Shown: positions 1-12,455 of the stretch, in pieces | Layout: every line of letters starts with the position of its first letter | Position numbering within the stretch: the first letter of the stretch is position 1 | DNA from: Campylorhamphus procurvoides | Lineage: Eukaryota > Chordata > Aves > Passeriformes > Dendrocolaptidae | Direction of reading: 5' to 3' | NCBI GenBank assembly: GCA_013396655.1 | Contig: WBMV01008396.1 | Coordinates: 620,001 to 684,000 of the forward strand | Length of the DNA stretch: 64,000 nucleotides | Translations under genes and position numbers: made by a program | The notes under the pieces: model-generated | Database searches by the model: none | Told to the model about the DNA's origin: nothing | Seen by the model: the letters and a program-made list of their open reading frames with translations, nothing else

Positions 1-3000
1 AACACAACTGTCTTGAACACTTACCCTCAACTTTGCTACAGCTCTAAGCAGGGTGCAAATGCTTCCTGAATGAGCATGTATAAAAAGAACTAATATCTAC
101 TGTGCCTGTCCCATATGATCTTTATGGTACCTTATGGTATGGAAGCATCTAAGGTTACTTTCAAAAAAACTGAAATCTGCTTCCTATTTTTGATGAAGAA
201 AACCATAACTAATTTCTTGCATTTTATTTGATTGACAAGCATTGTTTAACATTAACTCATACTTCCTGCATGATTGTTTCATTAATTGTTTCCAAATGGA
301 CTGAAGCTAAAAATTCACATGTACACACATTGACAAGAAAGTCACTTTGCTTAGACAATGGGCATTGAATATCATAAGTAAATTTTAAATTTGAAAGGAA
401 AACCAAACCAAATATAAGAAAAGTCAGTGTTTTTTCTTTATAACTGAAGTTTAAAATATGAAGTAAGTATCACTCAACCACAAACTGTATATAAGTAATA
501 GTGTGGTTTCTGCTCAACTTTTGTTTCTGCCTTATGAACTGACTATATAATTTAAGTTCAGGAAGTCAAGTAATTCTTTTTAAATACATAAAGAAATTAA
601 ACTACAGGTTGATAGATTTCATCTTAAAAACTCTTCATTAAATGTCTTCTTTTACACTTGACAAAATTCTGAATAGATGCAGGGCTATGGATAGCAGCAG
701 AGAGAAACATTTTTGTCATAAGAAAGAATGGGTGTAAGTAGAATTATTCTTTTCTTTCAGTTCAATACCCTGAAGTGCCTTCTAAAGCAGTTTTCCAATT
801 GTAACAGTTTTCATGAGAATAGTACTCATAAGACTATATATGGAAATAGTTTGCACTAAAGTAACGATCTGCAAGTAAAGCCCTGACAAAATATTTGCTT
901 GAAATCAGTACTGCTTGTAATATAAACTGGTTGCTTAACAAATCATTTATCAATTTTTTTCTCCTTCAGCTCTGAACTTACAAGTTTTAATTTTGTAGCT
1001 CTTTTCCATTTTAATGTTTACCTGACACATTACCTTTTCAAATTTTTCCTTGCATGGATATTGATAGGGTAAGAGAATGAACATGGTCATTATACTAACT
1101 TGTATATATATTCTGCTATGGCTGAAATTACTTAGCTGTCATATCTTAAACTAGACTTAGAGGAAAGAAGTCTGACCTGAAGAACAGTCAAGGGTAAGTA
1201 AACGCAGTATTCTGCGCAAAGAGAAGCTATTCCATTAAAGACTGTTCTAAAATCTTGTTATTTCTTTTTGACATATTACAAATCCAGATGCACAGTTTTT
1301 CATACAACTTTTGGATGTTACTATTCCAGAGACTATTAAAACCTGAAAGCAAGGATACCTTTTAGTTCTTGTAAAAAAATAACTGCCTCTTTTCAACAGG
1401 AAATCAAAATTTATAACATGATTACAACTAGCCATATGATTGCAAAGGCTATTGTTACAGCCCAACAATATTACTTTTAATAGTAGGTAATAGCATTGGA
1501 CATACATCAGCCACTCCTGGGTATAGCTTCCTGCAAGTAAGTGTCAAGTTAAATAGCTTTGTTCTGAAACAAGTGGTGAGTGAAATGCATATAAGTCTTC
1601 CACTGACAGAGCTAGAAATAGGGTTCCCATTCTTTTCTTGAATGAATGTTGAATGGTATCAGAGAGCTTTTCAAATGTATTTATGTGCAGTGATGACATA
1701 CAGTGAACAGGCAATTCCAAAAAGGCAGTTTTCTAACAGTGGGCTTGCAAAAAAAAGATCACAGATTTTGTGAACTTACAGGGGTTGCAATGAAGTGAAT
1801 ATCAACTTGGTTGTCTCAGAACATCTCACTAATTCACTACTTAGGTTTCATATTTAGTTAATATGCTAAATATTTGGCTTCTGGTTAACCTTGTGAAAGG
1901 CAACGATGAATTTATTCCATAAAGATCCCATAATATTTAACTTTTTTAATTTTGTATACATGTCTGAATAGTCATAGCCTACTGGTAAGTTGCAAGAACT
2001 AACAAGTTCTTTCATCGCTAGTCCGCTTGCTTCCTAGGTCATGAGCCATTCAAACTACCTTACACTCATCAGTCAACTGCCAAGGGAAAAAAAATCTGCC
2101 CTTGAGTAGCTGCCTTTTCTGGCTGGCTGAATGGGACAAGATCAGCAAGACTGCATATTGTCCCATTTGTCTAAAGATTTGAATGATGTTTGAAATTTGC
2201 AAGAGAGGATTATTCAGCACTCCATTTGGGAAGTGAGGAACTCCACAGAAAACAAACAAAAAACCCCAACCAAAGCAAAAAACACAAACTAAAATGCACA
2301 TTAACTACCTTAGATGAGTAGTCTATAGAGAGCTGTTCATGTAGTTTTACATATTTTTCAGCTAACTCAAAGACCCAAGTGCCAAAACCAGCACTAGCAA
2401 GCAACACACAGATGTATCAGCATTACAAAAACTTTAAATTTACACTACTGTGTTAATTTCCTTGATCTTATGTACTCTTATCTAATTGTTGTTTATTAAA
2501 TATTAATGTATTGTTCCCTGTAAGTAAAAAAGTTACTTCATATACAGCAAACCTTCTATTGAAACACACAAACAGGAAAACAATTTACATAAAATGCTGT
2601 GATATTTCAGATTCTTGCCAGTAGAATGGAAACCATCTTTCTATTTCATTTAAGTAAAAAAAACACTTCAAGGGCCATACTACGCTGGATATTAAGAAAA
2701 CCACCTTTTTCTTTCCCCTCCCCTCTTCATTTTGACCTGAACTTCTGCAGAAGGATTCAGGTTACCCTTCACAAAGTCCAGCAACATTAAAAGCAGGGGG
2801 AAAATATTGCAGTCTAGACATCTGAAACATAATTCTTTGTAGGCTATTGAAATTCATGATTTATACCCAGCACAAATACAATCTGAAATACTAAAATAAA
2901 GAATTCCTTGTCACAAACTTATGGCCCTCTTTTTCTTACTCTTCATCTCAATTTTCTTAACTTTTTGCCATTTTTTTCCTAGCTATAAAAAGTGTTTTGT

Positions 3001-3984
3001 TGTTTCAGGCAGTGTTTTGTTTGTTTGTTTATAAGCAGTAAGGTTTAATTTTTAATCTAGGCAGAAGAGAATGAATCATTAAGGGAAATGCTGAAGATTC
3101 TCATTCATAATTTAACTAGTTGTGCAACAAATAGTTCAAAACTGTAATTTACTGTATGTTTTTTTTGTTATGTTCAATGGCTGACAATGTCTAGAGTAGT
3201 ATCCAGACAAGACTCCCATTAACTAAAGTGAGCTTCACATCACAGGAAAAGGCAAGATCAATATTTGTAAAGGTACTTAAAAGTACATATCTATATCCTA
3301 TTGAAATTTTGTGCAACTTTGTGATACCTATATGCAATTCAATGGTTAGATATTACCACAATAGGATTGTAATAACTCAGTACCTAACTGTTGATTTTAA
3401 AATGAGGAAGGCAAAAGGAGTACTGCAAAGGACATCTAGAGTTTTGCTTGTGTATTATACTCTCACAAAATCTTCCTTAAAACCTATTCTTGAAATTGTT
3501 TAGTTATTAATATACTCACACAAAATTAACAAAGTAATAATGTCAGTGTATTGACAAGAAGTTTCTAAAATGTCAATGTCATTTGTATTAAAGGTCACTA
3601 TTTCATACCATGTGTGAGAAAGCACGTTAGTAAAAACTGTTGAAGGCTAATGGTAGCTTCTACTCTCCTCACAATACTGTACAGCAGCATCACTAATGGT
3701 GCCAAAATTAGATACTCTATTATGGTATCAAATAATCCTACAAGTGTTTAGGAGGAAAGTGAAAAGTTAAGATAAAAAATAAAAAAAAAACACATTAAGA
3801 TAGCAGAAAAAGAAAGAAGAGCAGTGAAAATACTGAAGAATCACAATTGTACAAAGAATGGCTAACCTAGACATTACCTGTACTGATTAAAACTTGCCTG
3901 CACAACGTCACATAAAAAAGGGTAGATTTCAGGATATATGGAATATACAAATCCAGACTTCACACACTTTATAACACGTGCAGA
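1..3984. other. Unique AT-rich non-coding DNA
   Basis: No repeat family, exon or RNA gene is recognisable. The open frames are under 95 codons and look like chance frames in AT-rich sequence. An A/C-rich low-complexity stretch lies at about 2243-2295 and a short poly-A run at about 3778-3790. Confidence 0.6.
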
Positions 3985-4040
3985 TAGAATAGGTCTAACC
4001 TTGCAGGAAGCTAGACTGGATGACCGCCCTTCTCTTGTGT
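3985..4040 (+). mobile_element. Possible degraded CR1 3' tail fragment
   Basis: The stretch containing GCTAGACTGGATGACCGCCC resembles the CR1 3' tail segment that normally reads GTTGGACTRGATGACCTCC, in plus orientation. It is very short and lacks the terminal ATTCTRTGAT repeat, so chance similarity is possible. Confidence 0.3.
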
Positions 4041-7000
4041 TGTCTGGGCCTGTTCATGCCCATTAATTGAAATTTTCCCTGCACCATGAGTCTTTGATTT
4101 ATAGCTGGCTCAGGTATATAACAGCACACCCACTAAGTAAAGATTGTTAGAATTTCCCAGTTTTAACCTACTTTCTATATCAGGAAAAGATTCTTCTAGC
4201 GAGGTATTGTTAAAATAGCTAATCATTACATGTCCAGCCTTTTTCTTCAGTTTGCTATAGCAGTTCTTTTTTCCATCATGTCTTAACAACTTTTGTTGTT
4301 ATATACTAACAAAACCCAACTCTTTTAAAGCAAAATTCAGCATCCTATGATGAAGAATTCAGCTGCAATCTTCAGTGTACCTGTAAGGCATAATTCACCT
4401 TAACAAAATATTAGTTGTAAGTGAAATGCCATAATCTAATTACACAATCCTGAATTACTCAAACAGGAAATAACAATAGATTTTTACTATTATTTTAAGG
4501 TACAAAGATGCATTCCAGTATTAATTCCATGCAGTTATGCTACAAGTAGGTGGTAAATAAAAATTTTAAGGGTTTGTGCTTTTTTTACCCTTTAGAAATT
4601 CTTTTATAATGTGGTGATAATTACTTTTCATACAAAAAAACCCCTTCTTTGTGATGATGAACCCACGTTTTAATGCTTTACTCCTTTAAAAAAGACAGAG
4701 CATATATCTATCTGTTACATTTGTCAAGAAATTTAAACAGAGTTGGAACATTCATATAGTCATAACTCAGAAAATACAACCACTTATTCCCTTCAATGCT
4801 TGCAATTTCCCCACATTTATTGATGAATTGGTCCACCGAAAAGAAAGCCTCCAAACCCAAAAATAGCAATGAATTTTATCCTTATGAAGAAAAAAAAAAT
4901 CCCAATTCAATATTCCACTTTATATAATTTTAGGATAATTTACACATTTAAGATATTTTTAAATTATTTCAATTTATCTTTTTAAAAATGGAACCTGCTG
5001 TTTTTCAATACTAGGACTTCATTTCTTATTGATTATCATGTAAAATCAACACTTGAACAAAATGCAGAGTGTTTTGAAAGCTGACATATGATGTTTGTGA
5101 ACAAGAAGCATCTCATCCAACTCTAGCTACTAGAAGTTTGTCATCCAACCTCAACTAGACCTTTATTTCTAAAAGTCAGAAAATTACTTCCTTCACCATC
5201 TATCTTAGAGAGAAGTCTTAAGGCAAGCATCTTTCAATGTCTTCTGAGAAAACCTAGGAGTTCACTGAGAATTAACAGTAAGCTTTATGATGGTGAGAGC
5301 TAAGCAGAACAAGTCTCATCCTGTGTTTCCGAATATCTGATAAACAGGAACTGGTTTTAGAAACATGTCTACTGTACCTAACCCTTCACTGCATTTCTTT
5401 TAACACACACAATTTGAGTAAACGTTGTTCAAGAACATCATAACCAACAACAATTAAACATTAAGACAAGTTCTACAATTGTCTTTTTTTTCATTCTCCT
5501 GTATAACCAATTGGGAAAAGATTAAAAAGCACTATTTTAAAAAACAAGATCTCTGAATCATTGTGGAAGCTTTACTAAAATTAATGGCCATTTTCTATCA
5601 AGAATGAAGGATCAAAAGTATAAAGTAAGGCTTGACACTGGGATGCTTTCATGTATAAAAACAATTTCAACAAAAAAAAAAGGCCAAATCAGTGCTTACT
5701 TCCTATTTGACACGTGACTTGGATATGAAGCTATTTTCATCTAGCAGGTAGAGAAAAGGTTGCAGAAATGTTAGCTTTATCCCTAAAGTAATGGCCATCC
5801 ACATTTCAGTGCTGTGGTTCCATGCTGCTAACATACTGAATGGTTTTGATGCATTCAAAAGTGCATTTAATGCAACTCCTTCAGCAAGAAAGAATAGGAA
5901 TTCAACAGGAAAGCCTTCTCTGAAAAGGCCACAATTTGAAAGGAAACATAATGCTATCAATTTAATAATATATTGCATTGTTGAATTATGTACTGTGCTT
6001 AAAAATTAATAAGTCAGAGTAAGTTTTACGTGTTTACTGTAATTAAACAGGTTACATGCCTGTGTACATTTTGTGAGCTAAATGAATACAATGAAACCCA
6101 TTTTATATCATAACCTAAGGGACTAGCAAATGCCACTAGACTAACAGAGATGATTTTTAATGGCAAGTCAAATGAAGGTTTTACTAAAAACCTTAGAGGT
6201 TCTTAAAAATATGCTTATCAGTTTTAATTATGTAAGTAACTGAGTAGTCCTTTTCTCTTATATTTGCATACTTTATATTAATCATGTATTACTTAGTACT
6301 ACTTACAAAGTATTTGAGCAACAGCGTGATTGTAATATGGCAGTTGCTCCATAATAAGAGTTGTAATATGTCCCTGCTCTGTTCCCACACTATGAAGATA
6401 TAAGTCTCTTATGTATAAAAGCCTCCCATTACATTTTTTTACTGTCCTCAATTTTACACAGGGATACAAACATCATATATCCTAATATATTGCTTATTCA
6501 GTGATTATTTTTATTAATAAAATGCCACAACCTCAAACACACTATGTAGTCAAGTTTATCTGCTAAATTATTGATATAGTAATTGGTTAATTAGCTCTTC
6601 TACACATACTCCAAGGACACTGTTAATAGACCAACCTTACAGTTGGTAGAAACATAACAGGATAGGTGACTGACATGATCAGGGTCATTGGAAACATCCT
6701 TGTAAGACACATTAAAAATTAGCTGACTTCGGTCCTGTGCTTAGTTCATGTCACTCACTAGTGCAAGCCCTTCAAAAAAAGGGAAGGAGCACACGCATCA
6801 CAACAACTATCTGCTGATGTTCTTGAAAGCTGTTTGGTGTAACAGTTGTTGCACAGAGTGGAACACAGCAGATTTAATGATGAGAATGAAAGCAACACAT
6901 TTTGCTTAAAGTTATTAATTTTATCATATTAGGTTTACATCTTTAGCATGAAGTGTGTTAAAGTATTTTACAAACAAAAGGCCTGGCATAAGGCAAGAGA

Positions 7001-7173
7001 CACTAAAGTAATATTGTAGAACTGCAGCCTGGTTGCTACTAGCAAAATTGCATTACATATTGCTTCTGGTCACATATGGTGTCTGGCTAAACCATAGCCA
7101 AACACTTAGGCAGTGCAAACAACTTTAAGAGATGTAGTTACCCGAAATTCCTGTGTATAGGCAGGCATAGGCA

Positions 7174-7224
7174 AGACGCGTTTTTTGCGTCTATTAGTGT
7201 CCACATTTTGAACTAATGTGGACA
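7174..7224. repeat. Two adjacent short inverted repeats (hairpins)
   Basis: AGACGC (7174-7179) pairs with GCGTCT (7187-7192) across a 7-base T-rich loop. Next to it TGTCCACATT (7198-7207) pairs perfectly with AATGTGGACA (7215-7224) across a 7-base loop. The second is a 10-bp perfect stem. No transposon family is recognised around it. Confidence 0.75.
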
Positions 7225-7684
7225 GAGATTTAATTTTACCACTGCACTGGTAGGGCAGAAAAACCAACAGTGACCCAGGTGATCCTCTTGCCTGCAAAAA
7301 ACTTTTTCCCAGATCTGGCCAAGCTTCCTAGAAGATCTTCCTACAGGATCTTCCTAGGAACCTGAGACTTCTCCTGAACTGTAAGTCGAAATAGAACAGT
7401 AGCAGCAGTAAGTGGCTTAGTGCTTGGCTGCATAACCTTAACAACAAATGAAGTCAGTTGCCTTCGTTTCTTGGTCAGTTCTTGTTTAAAGAACTGTATT
7501 TGTCTTATCTATATAGATTTAGGTGTGTTTTGGATTGCTGTATTTTTTTTAATTTTTCAGTAGATATTTTATAGACATTACAACATAAGAATCAGTGCAT
7601 ATTAAAGGTCATTGGTGAACACCAGTATATTCATTGGAGGACAACATCCAAAAAATGCTGTTATTCAAACTAGAGGTTAGCTGC

Positions 7685-7765
7685 TTAGTGCTTAAATTGT
7701 CATTGCCCCTTTCATTTAAAAGCAGCTGTTTCTTATCCTGTGCTAGAGCACAGACTAAGCACTAA
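7685..7765. repeat. Nested inverted repeat
   Basis: The outer arms TTAGTGCTTA (7685-7694) and TAAGCACTAA (7756-7765) are perfect reverse complements. Inside, next to the right arm, lies a near-continuous palindrome, CTGTGCT-AG-AGCACAG (7738-7753). The motif GCTTAGTGCTT also occurs once more about 270 bases upstream, near 7413. This could be the worn end of an inverted-repeat element, but no family is recognised. Confidence 0.6.
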
Positions 7766-8258
7766 CAGGGGCAAAATGGCAACAAATCAAAATGACTGAA
7801 TACTGGTTTTTTAAACTTTACATCTGAAATAATGACCTGCTCCAAGTAATTGCTGTTCTTATGATTTTAATATCTGAATTTTTCTTCCAAATGAGGTCCT
7901 GGAGTCATGTGGCTATTAAAAAAAAAATTAGTTTTATCATTAATAATTGCAAGCTCCCATTCTCTACATGGTAAATAAAAGCTTGCAGATGTGGCTGCAA
8001 TATACTCTCCTAATACTGGTAGACAGTATTATACACCCAAACCTGTATTTCCCTTTTTGAGGATATTGAAACCATCTGCTTGGCCAGAGATATCAGGTTA
8101 TTTCAGCTCAGAACTATCCATGTATCGTGCTCTTCCTTCATTCATATTAGTGAAATCTACTCAAAAGTTACAAACCAGCAGAAATGAGAAGATCAGAAGA
8201 ACAGCAAGCAAAGTCTCCAGAACCTACACTGTCTGCTTCCACTGTGTCTGCTACTCAC

Positions 8259-8490
8259 AGTAGCGTGTCCTACTCAGCCCACAGGGAGGACAACCTTGTG
8301 GGATGCCCAGGGCAGGGTTTGTTCCCCTAAATGGGACACTGATGTTCTCCCACCTGCCATCATGCCTCTGTGCATCCCTGTACTTGAGGGAGTGTGAACT
8401 TTCCATGGACTGACCACATTTATGTGGTGGCTCAGCGTAGAAGGGGCTGGGTATTGCTCTGGTTCCCTTATCTACCCCACCATCTTTTGT
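8259..8490. other. GC-richer patch of unknown origin
   Basis: This block is visibly richer in G and C than its surroundings, with many CC, GGG and CCCAC runs. It carries an 84-codon minus-strand frame (8251-8505). I do not recognise the predicted protein or the DNA as CR1, SINE or LTR. It could be an old unclassified repeat, a retrocopy fragment or a conserved non-coding element. Confidence 0.4.
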
Positions 8491-9714
8491 TTTTGCAGAG
8501 AACAACTCTTAGTACATATCCTAGCAGTGTGTAATTTTGAATATTACAAGCACCAACCCTTAAAAGGGAAAAATATCTAAAACTCCTTATATCTTTTTTA
8601 ATATCTGTGTTACTGTAAGCAAAAAAAGTCTTTCACGTCAGTTGTTTAAAGGATGTCACATAGGCTCACACCTTGCAGATTTGGACTCATAATTAGTTGA
8701 AAAAGATTCATTTCTACATAAATGTAATGCCTTGGAAATTAGAATACAGAATTTTCTAGACCAGTGTAAGTTAGAGATATCATGATTTTACTGTATACTG
8801 CAAAGCCTCCAAACCTTTTGATTGATTGTAGTCTTCATCACTAATTTGCTCATGTGTCTATGAATATGTACAACTGTAGATGAAGAAGTTCCTTTTCTTG
8901 TTTTTTTTTTTGGTTTTTTTTTTTTTTCTGAACATCACTACCTTTGCAGTACGTGGACACCAGCAAACAAGTTTTTTAACAATGCCAAAAAAATTGATTA
9001 GAAAATTAACTAAACATCAGTAAGAAAAAATTGTGTGGTTTAAGCATACAAAAGCCACTATTGGTTATCCAAATTCACTCTGAGTAGTCTAATTCATAGA
9101 GGTCTAGTCTTCAGAAAGAAGTCTCCATGAAGTCAGTGAAAATTTTCTTTGTTAATTATCTGTGAAATAAAGGCCTCTCTGCTCATCATGATTTAAATTT
9201 CTACTCTAGATAAATACATTTAAAACATATTTACTCAAAATAGTAATATTTTTATAACATTTTAGAGGATATTTAGATTATCTAGCAACATGCATTTACT
9301 CCAATTACATTTATTAAAAATAAAATTAAGGATGTATCAAAGGCTAGTAAGGACCCTCTGTGAACAATTTAACATCTTTCATTCAGAGACCTGAATTTTA
9401 ACTAGAAATCAAGAATCTCTGAGGCTATACCATCCAAGAATATATTCTACATGTTTTGTATTTCCTTAAAGGTTTCATACTGGTCTTAGCTTCATGTATC
9501 TCCTCCAAAACAGAGTTTCTGATGATACAAAGTAAGTTAAAGAAAACACATGTTGGGAAAAGAAATTGCAAAAAACATCACATTGACATAATCCCTACTT
9601 TTATCTATATTTACCATTTTTATTTGCCATTACTTTTCTGAAAAGGAAAACCTGTAGTGAATTGCTTTTTAAAAAGATACGTATTCTCCTCAAAGCTCTC
9701 CAACAACTTTGACC
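8491..9714. other. Unique AT-rich non-coding DNA
   Basis: Nothing recognisable apart from an interrupted poly-T tract at about 8900-8928 (a T run, GG, then a longer T run). Confidence 0.55.
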
Positions 9715-9717
9715 AAT

Positions 9718-9800
9718 TAGGAGAACAAAGAACTTGGGGTCGAATAACCCCAGTTTCATTTTCATCACTGCCACTGACCTGTTTGCATTGCATCATATCA
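9718..9800 (+). mobile_element. Possible MIR-like ancient SINE fragment
   Basis: The order ACTTGGGGTCGAATAACCCC, then CACTGCCACTGACCTG, recalls the MIR core, in which a GGTTCGAATCCCAG-like B-box is followed by CTGCCACTTACTAGCTGTGTGACC. Birds keep a few very old MIR-type copies. The match is gapped and short, so this is tentative. Confidence 0.3.
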
Positions 9801-11910
9801 TCTCTGATCTGATTCCTATCCTAAGCTTATTTTTTCTGTACATTATAAAGCAGACAGATTCTAATTGCATGACTATCTAGTACAATGCTGCAAAGGCCTT
9901 GGCTGTGTTCATAGGTCTAACGGCATTAAAAAAAAAAAAAGGTACTGTCTTGCACCAGATTCTAATATTAGAGACTTGATGTATCTTAAATATTTTATAT
10001 ATTTTATTATTTATGCTGTATGTTATTAGGCTTAAGTGGAGTTACCACATTGTCCTGAACTATCGTCTCAGATATGTATATGAAAATGCTTCTCCCTCTT
10101 TATATACAAAAAGCATTCCCCATTTCAGACCTTACAGGTAAGATTAGTAGTCTTCTTCCTATCACACACTAAACTATAGAACCATATTTTGTGAAATGTT
10201 TTCATTGCAAAATAAGAAAGGTGTATAACATTGAAGAATCATGGATAGTGAACACAAAGCAATCACTCTACAAAAGAAACAAGAGTAAGAACTTTATCTA
10301 TTCCCTAAGTTAGTCAGCTTTCCTGTGAAAAATTAGGTACAAATTATATGGTCTTTTACTCATGTAGTTGCAACTAAACGCTGATAAAGTAATCCAGACT
10401 ATAATCTAAATTATATCCCAGAGTGCCAAATATTATGTATGGTCAGGCAATAATACCATAAACAGCATCTCCTAATGAGAAAAGCTCTCTCAAAAAAAAA
10501 AAAAAAAAAACAAACCACACACACACAAAACAACACTCAGGTAAAAATAAACAGAATATCCAATTTTTTTTTCCCTTATTAGGCCATAACCTCTCAGTGT
10601 TGGATCTTGTTTAAGTACTTGGACACCACTGTAGTCACTTATCCACTGGACTGCAATCCAAAACATTTGTCACCTGAGAATCCTCTAAATTGTTTGGGAG
10701 CTGGATGACAGAAATGCATGAAGTGAACTAAGAGTTAATAATTGAGTCTTTCTTTTCATCCAGACTTCCACTGTACTGTTTCTGGCACTTGTTTGATTCT
10801 TCAGTGACCTTATTTAATTCAGTTACTAGCAGAAAACCACTCACAGAAAAAACCCTGAAACTGCTGGCTTGACAAGTTGCATTTGGCTCCCAGGAAACAG
10901 GGACACATAAGGGTCAGGAAAGGCAAAAGGGGCAGGACAGTTTCACAATGCTAGGAACAGAAGGCAGTCAACAGCATCAGGCTACTAAGCTACCAGAAAG
11001 GATAATCGCATATGACCTAGACACGGAAGTAAGTACTAAGTGATTGCCTTTCCACCAACTGCCCACTATGCCAAACTCTTCCTACTTCAAAGGTGTGCTA
11101 CAAAGCAACCACAGCACTGTGCAATTTCCTGGTGCTAGTATAGATGTCCAGCATAGTGGAAAAATACTAAAAAGAATAATCTTTTGAAATGTGACTGAGA
11201 TGGGGGTGACAGCAACAACAGAACAATAATTACAAGATGTCTTCTATACAACTGTCACTGGCTACAAGTCATAGAAGGTCTAAGAGGAGAGTACTCCAAG
11301 TATTTTTGTTTCCCTATATTTTCTCTTTAAAAAAAAAAAAAAACTGTTCTCATGCTTGTTCTTCTCCTTAATCAAAGCAGCATGCTGAACTGATTGCTTG
11401 GATTACACATCTTTCTTTAACAGCTGAGATCTGCCTTTTCTAGCCAAAAAAATACTCTCCTCAGCGCTTTTGCCATTTTAGTAAAACAGTAGTTTGCATT
11501 CTTTCTATATTTATCAAATCAAACTAGGACAAATTGGAGCTTCATCAGTTATAGTAAAATTAAATATGGTTAAGTTATTTTAAGGTCAACATTTTATATA
11601 CTTATATTCATATAAATGAAATTTTTTTTGTCTGTGTTGATATCTTTTGTATGTTCATTTATTAACATTCACACACAGAGAATCACTACTCTTAAGAATT
11701 CCATTGCTTCGTTGCTAGCTATGAAACAAACTCAGGTATTGGAAGGATAGCATTGCAGTTAGCTGAGTGGCTTAAAAGAATAATCATCACTACCTACCTA
11801 ATCTAGTGACATTCTAGAATGGAGATGTCATGTAGTTAGACTTCTGAGAGGTCTTTGGCATAGCCCCTCATAGCATTCTTGATAAAGTTACCTTAGCACT
11901 CTATATTACC
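9801..11910. other. Unique AT-rich non-coding DNA
   Basis: No gene or known repeat is recognised. A poly-A tract followed by a short CA repeat lies at 10490-10535, and further A runs lie near 9928-9941 and 11329-11343. None is preceded by sequence that I can identify as a retrocopy. Confidence 0.55.
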
Positions 11911-12045
11911 TTCACAGAATATTTTGAGCTGGATGGACCCACAAGGATCATCAAGTCGAACTCTTAAGTGAATGGCCCATAGAGGGATCAAATCCATGAC
12001 CTTGGTGTTATTAGCACCATGCTCTTACCAGCTGAGCTGATCTCA
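11911..12045 (-). mobile_element. tRNA-Ile/CR1 SINE (TguSINE1-like)
   Basis: Read on the minus strand, the element starts near 12043 with a tRNA-Ile-like head and ends near 11911 with a CR1 3' tail. The head shows an A-box (CAGCTCAGCTGG). Its anticodon arm TGGTG-CTAATAA-CACCA (12019-12003) has a perfect 5-bp stem and anticodon AAT at 12012-12010. A B-box-like GATTTGATCC and a terminal TATGGGCCA match the tRNA 3' half, while the 5' acceptor strand has decayed. The tail contains the reverse of the CR1 end (GGACCCACAAGGATCATC on the plus strand). A tRNA-Ile head with a CR1 tail is the build of TguSINE1, a passerine SINE mobilised by CR1 enzymes. It is a transposon copy, not a working tRNA gene. 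Confidence 0.85.
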
Positions 12046-12455
12046 GAGTTAACACATACAAAAAGATTAAATAATATATATAAAAATATTAAAAAAACCT
12101 CAAGAGTAAAACAGAACAATTTCTGATACCTGGAGGGTATCTACTACAAGCTCGTTTGTTTAGCAAATTTCAGCCTATTTCACTCTTTTTAAAGTGAGAC
12201 ACAGCTAGACTTACAACACACCCCAGTTTCTCATTTGACCATTTAGGTCCCAGTTCTTGAAAAATCTTTGTTGAATTCCACTGAGAGATTGAGCTATGTT
12301 ATTAAAAAATACAGAAAAAAAAAAAAAAAAAGAAATTGACAAAGCAATAGAGAAGGAACATACTGTTGCAGGAACATCCTGCAACAAGAAAGTGAAGTTT
12401 ACAGACAAGGTTACAGAAGCATGGATGATTTAAGTGTTAGCAGATAGACTGGATT
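12046..12455. other. Unique spacer between SINE and CR1
   Basis: AT-rich spacer with a poly-A run at about 12313-12331 and one perfect hairpin (12364-12386, listed separately). No gene is seen. Confidence 0.6.
12364..12386. repeat. Perfect 10-bp hairpin
   Basis: TGTTGCAGGA (12364-12373) and TCCTGCAACA (12377-12386) are exact reverse complements separated by only ACA. The palindrome stands alone between the SINE and the CR1 copy and belongs to neither. Confidence 0.85.

Larger units (their letters stand above)
4041..8258. other. Unique AT-rich non-coding DNA with hairpin cluster near its end
   Basis: No gene or known repeat is recognised. A 72-codon plus frame (5791-6009) and a 91-codon minus frame (5703-5978) overlap each other and show no protein family. 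The only clear structure is the inverted-repeat cluster at 7174-7765, listed separately. Confidence 0.55.

Noticed and set aside
11973..12043. Functional tRNA-Ile gene on the minus strand
   Set aside because: The acceptor 5' strand is lost, the B-box has two changes and the head is fused to a CR1 tail, which identifies a SINE.
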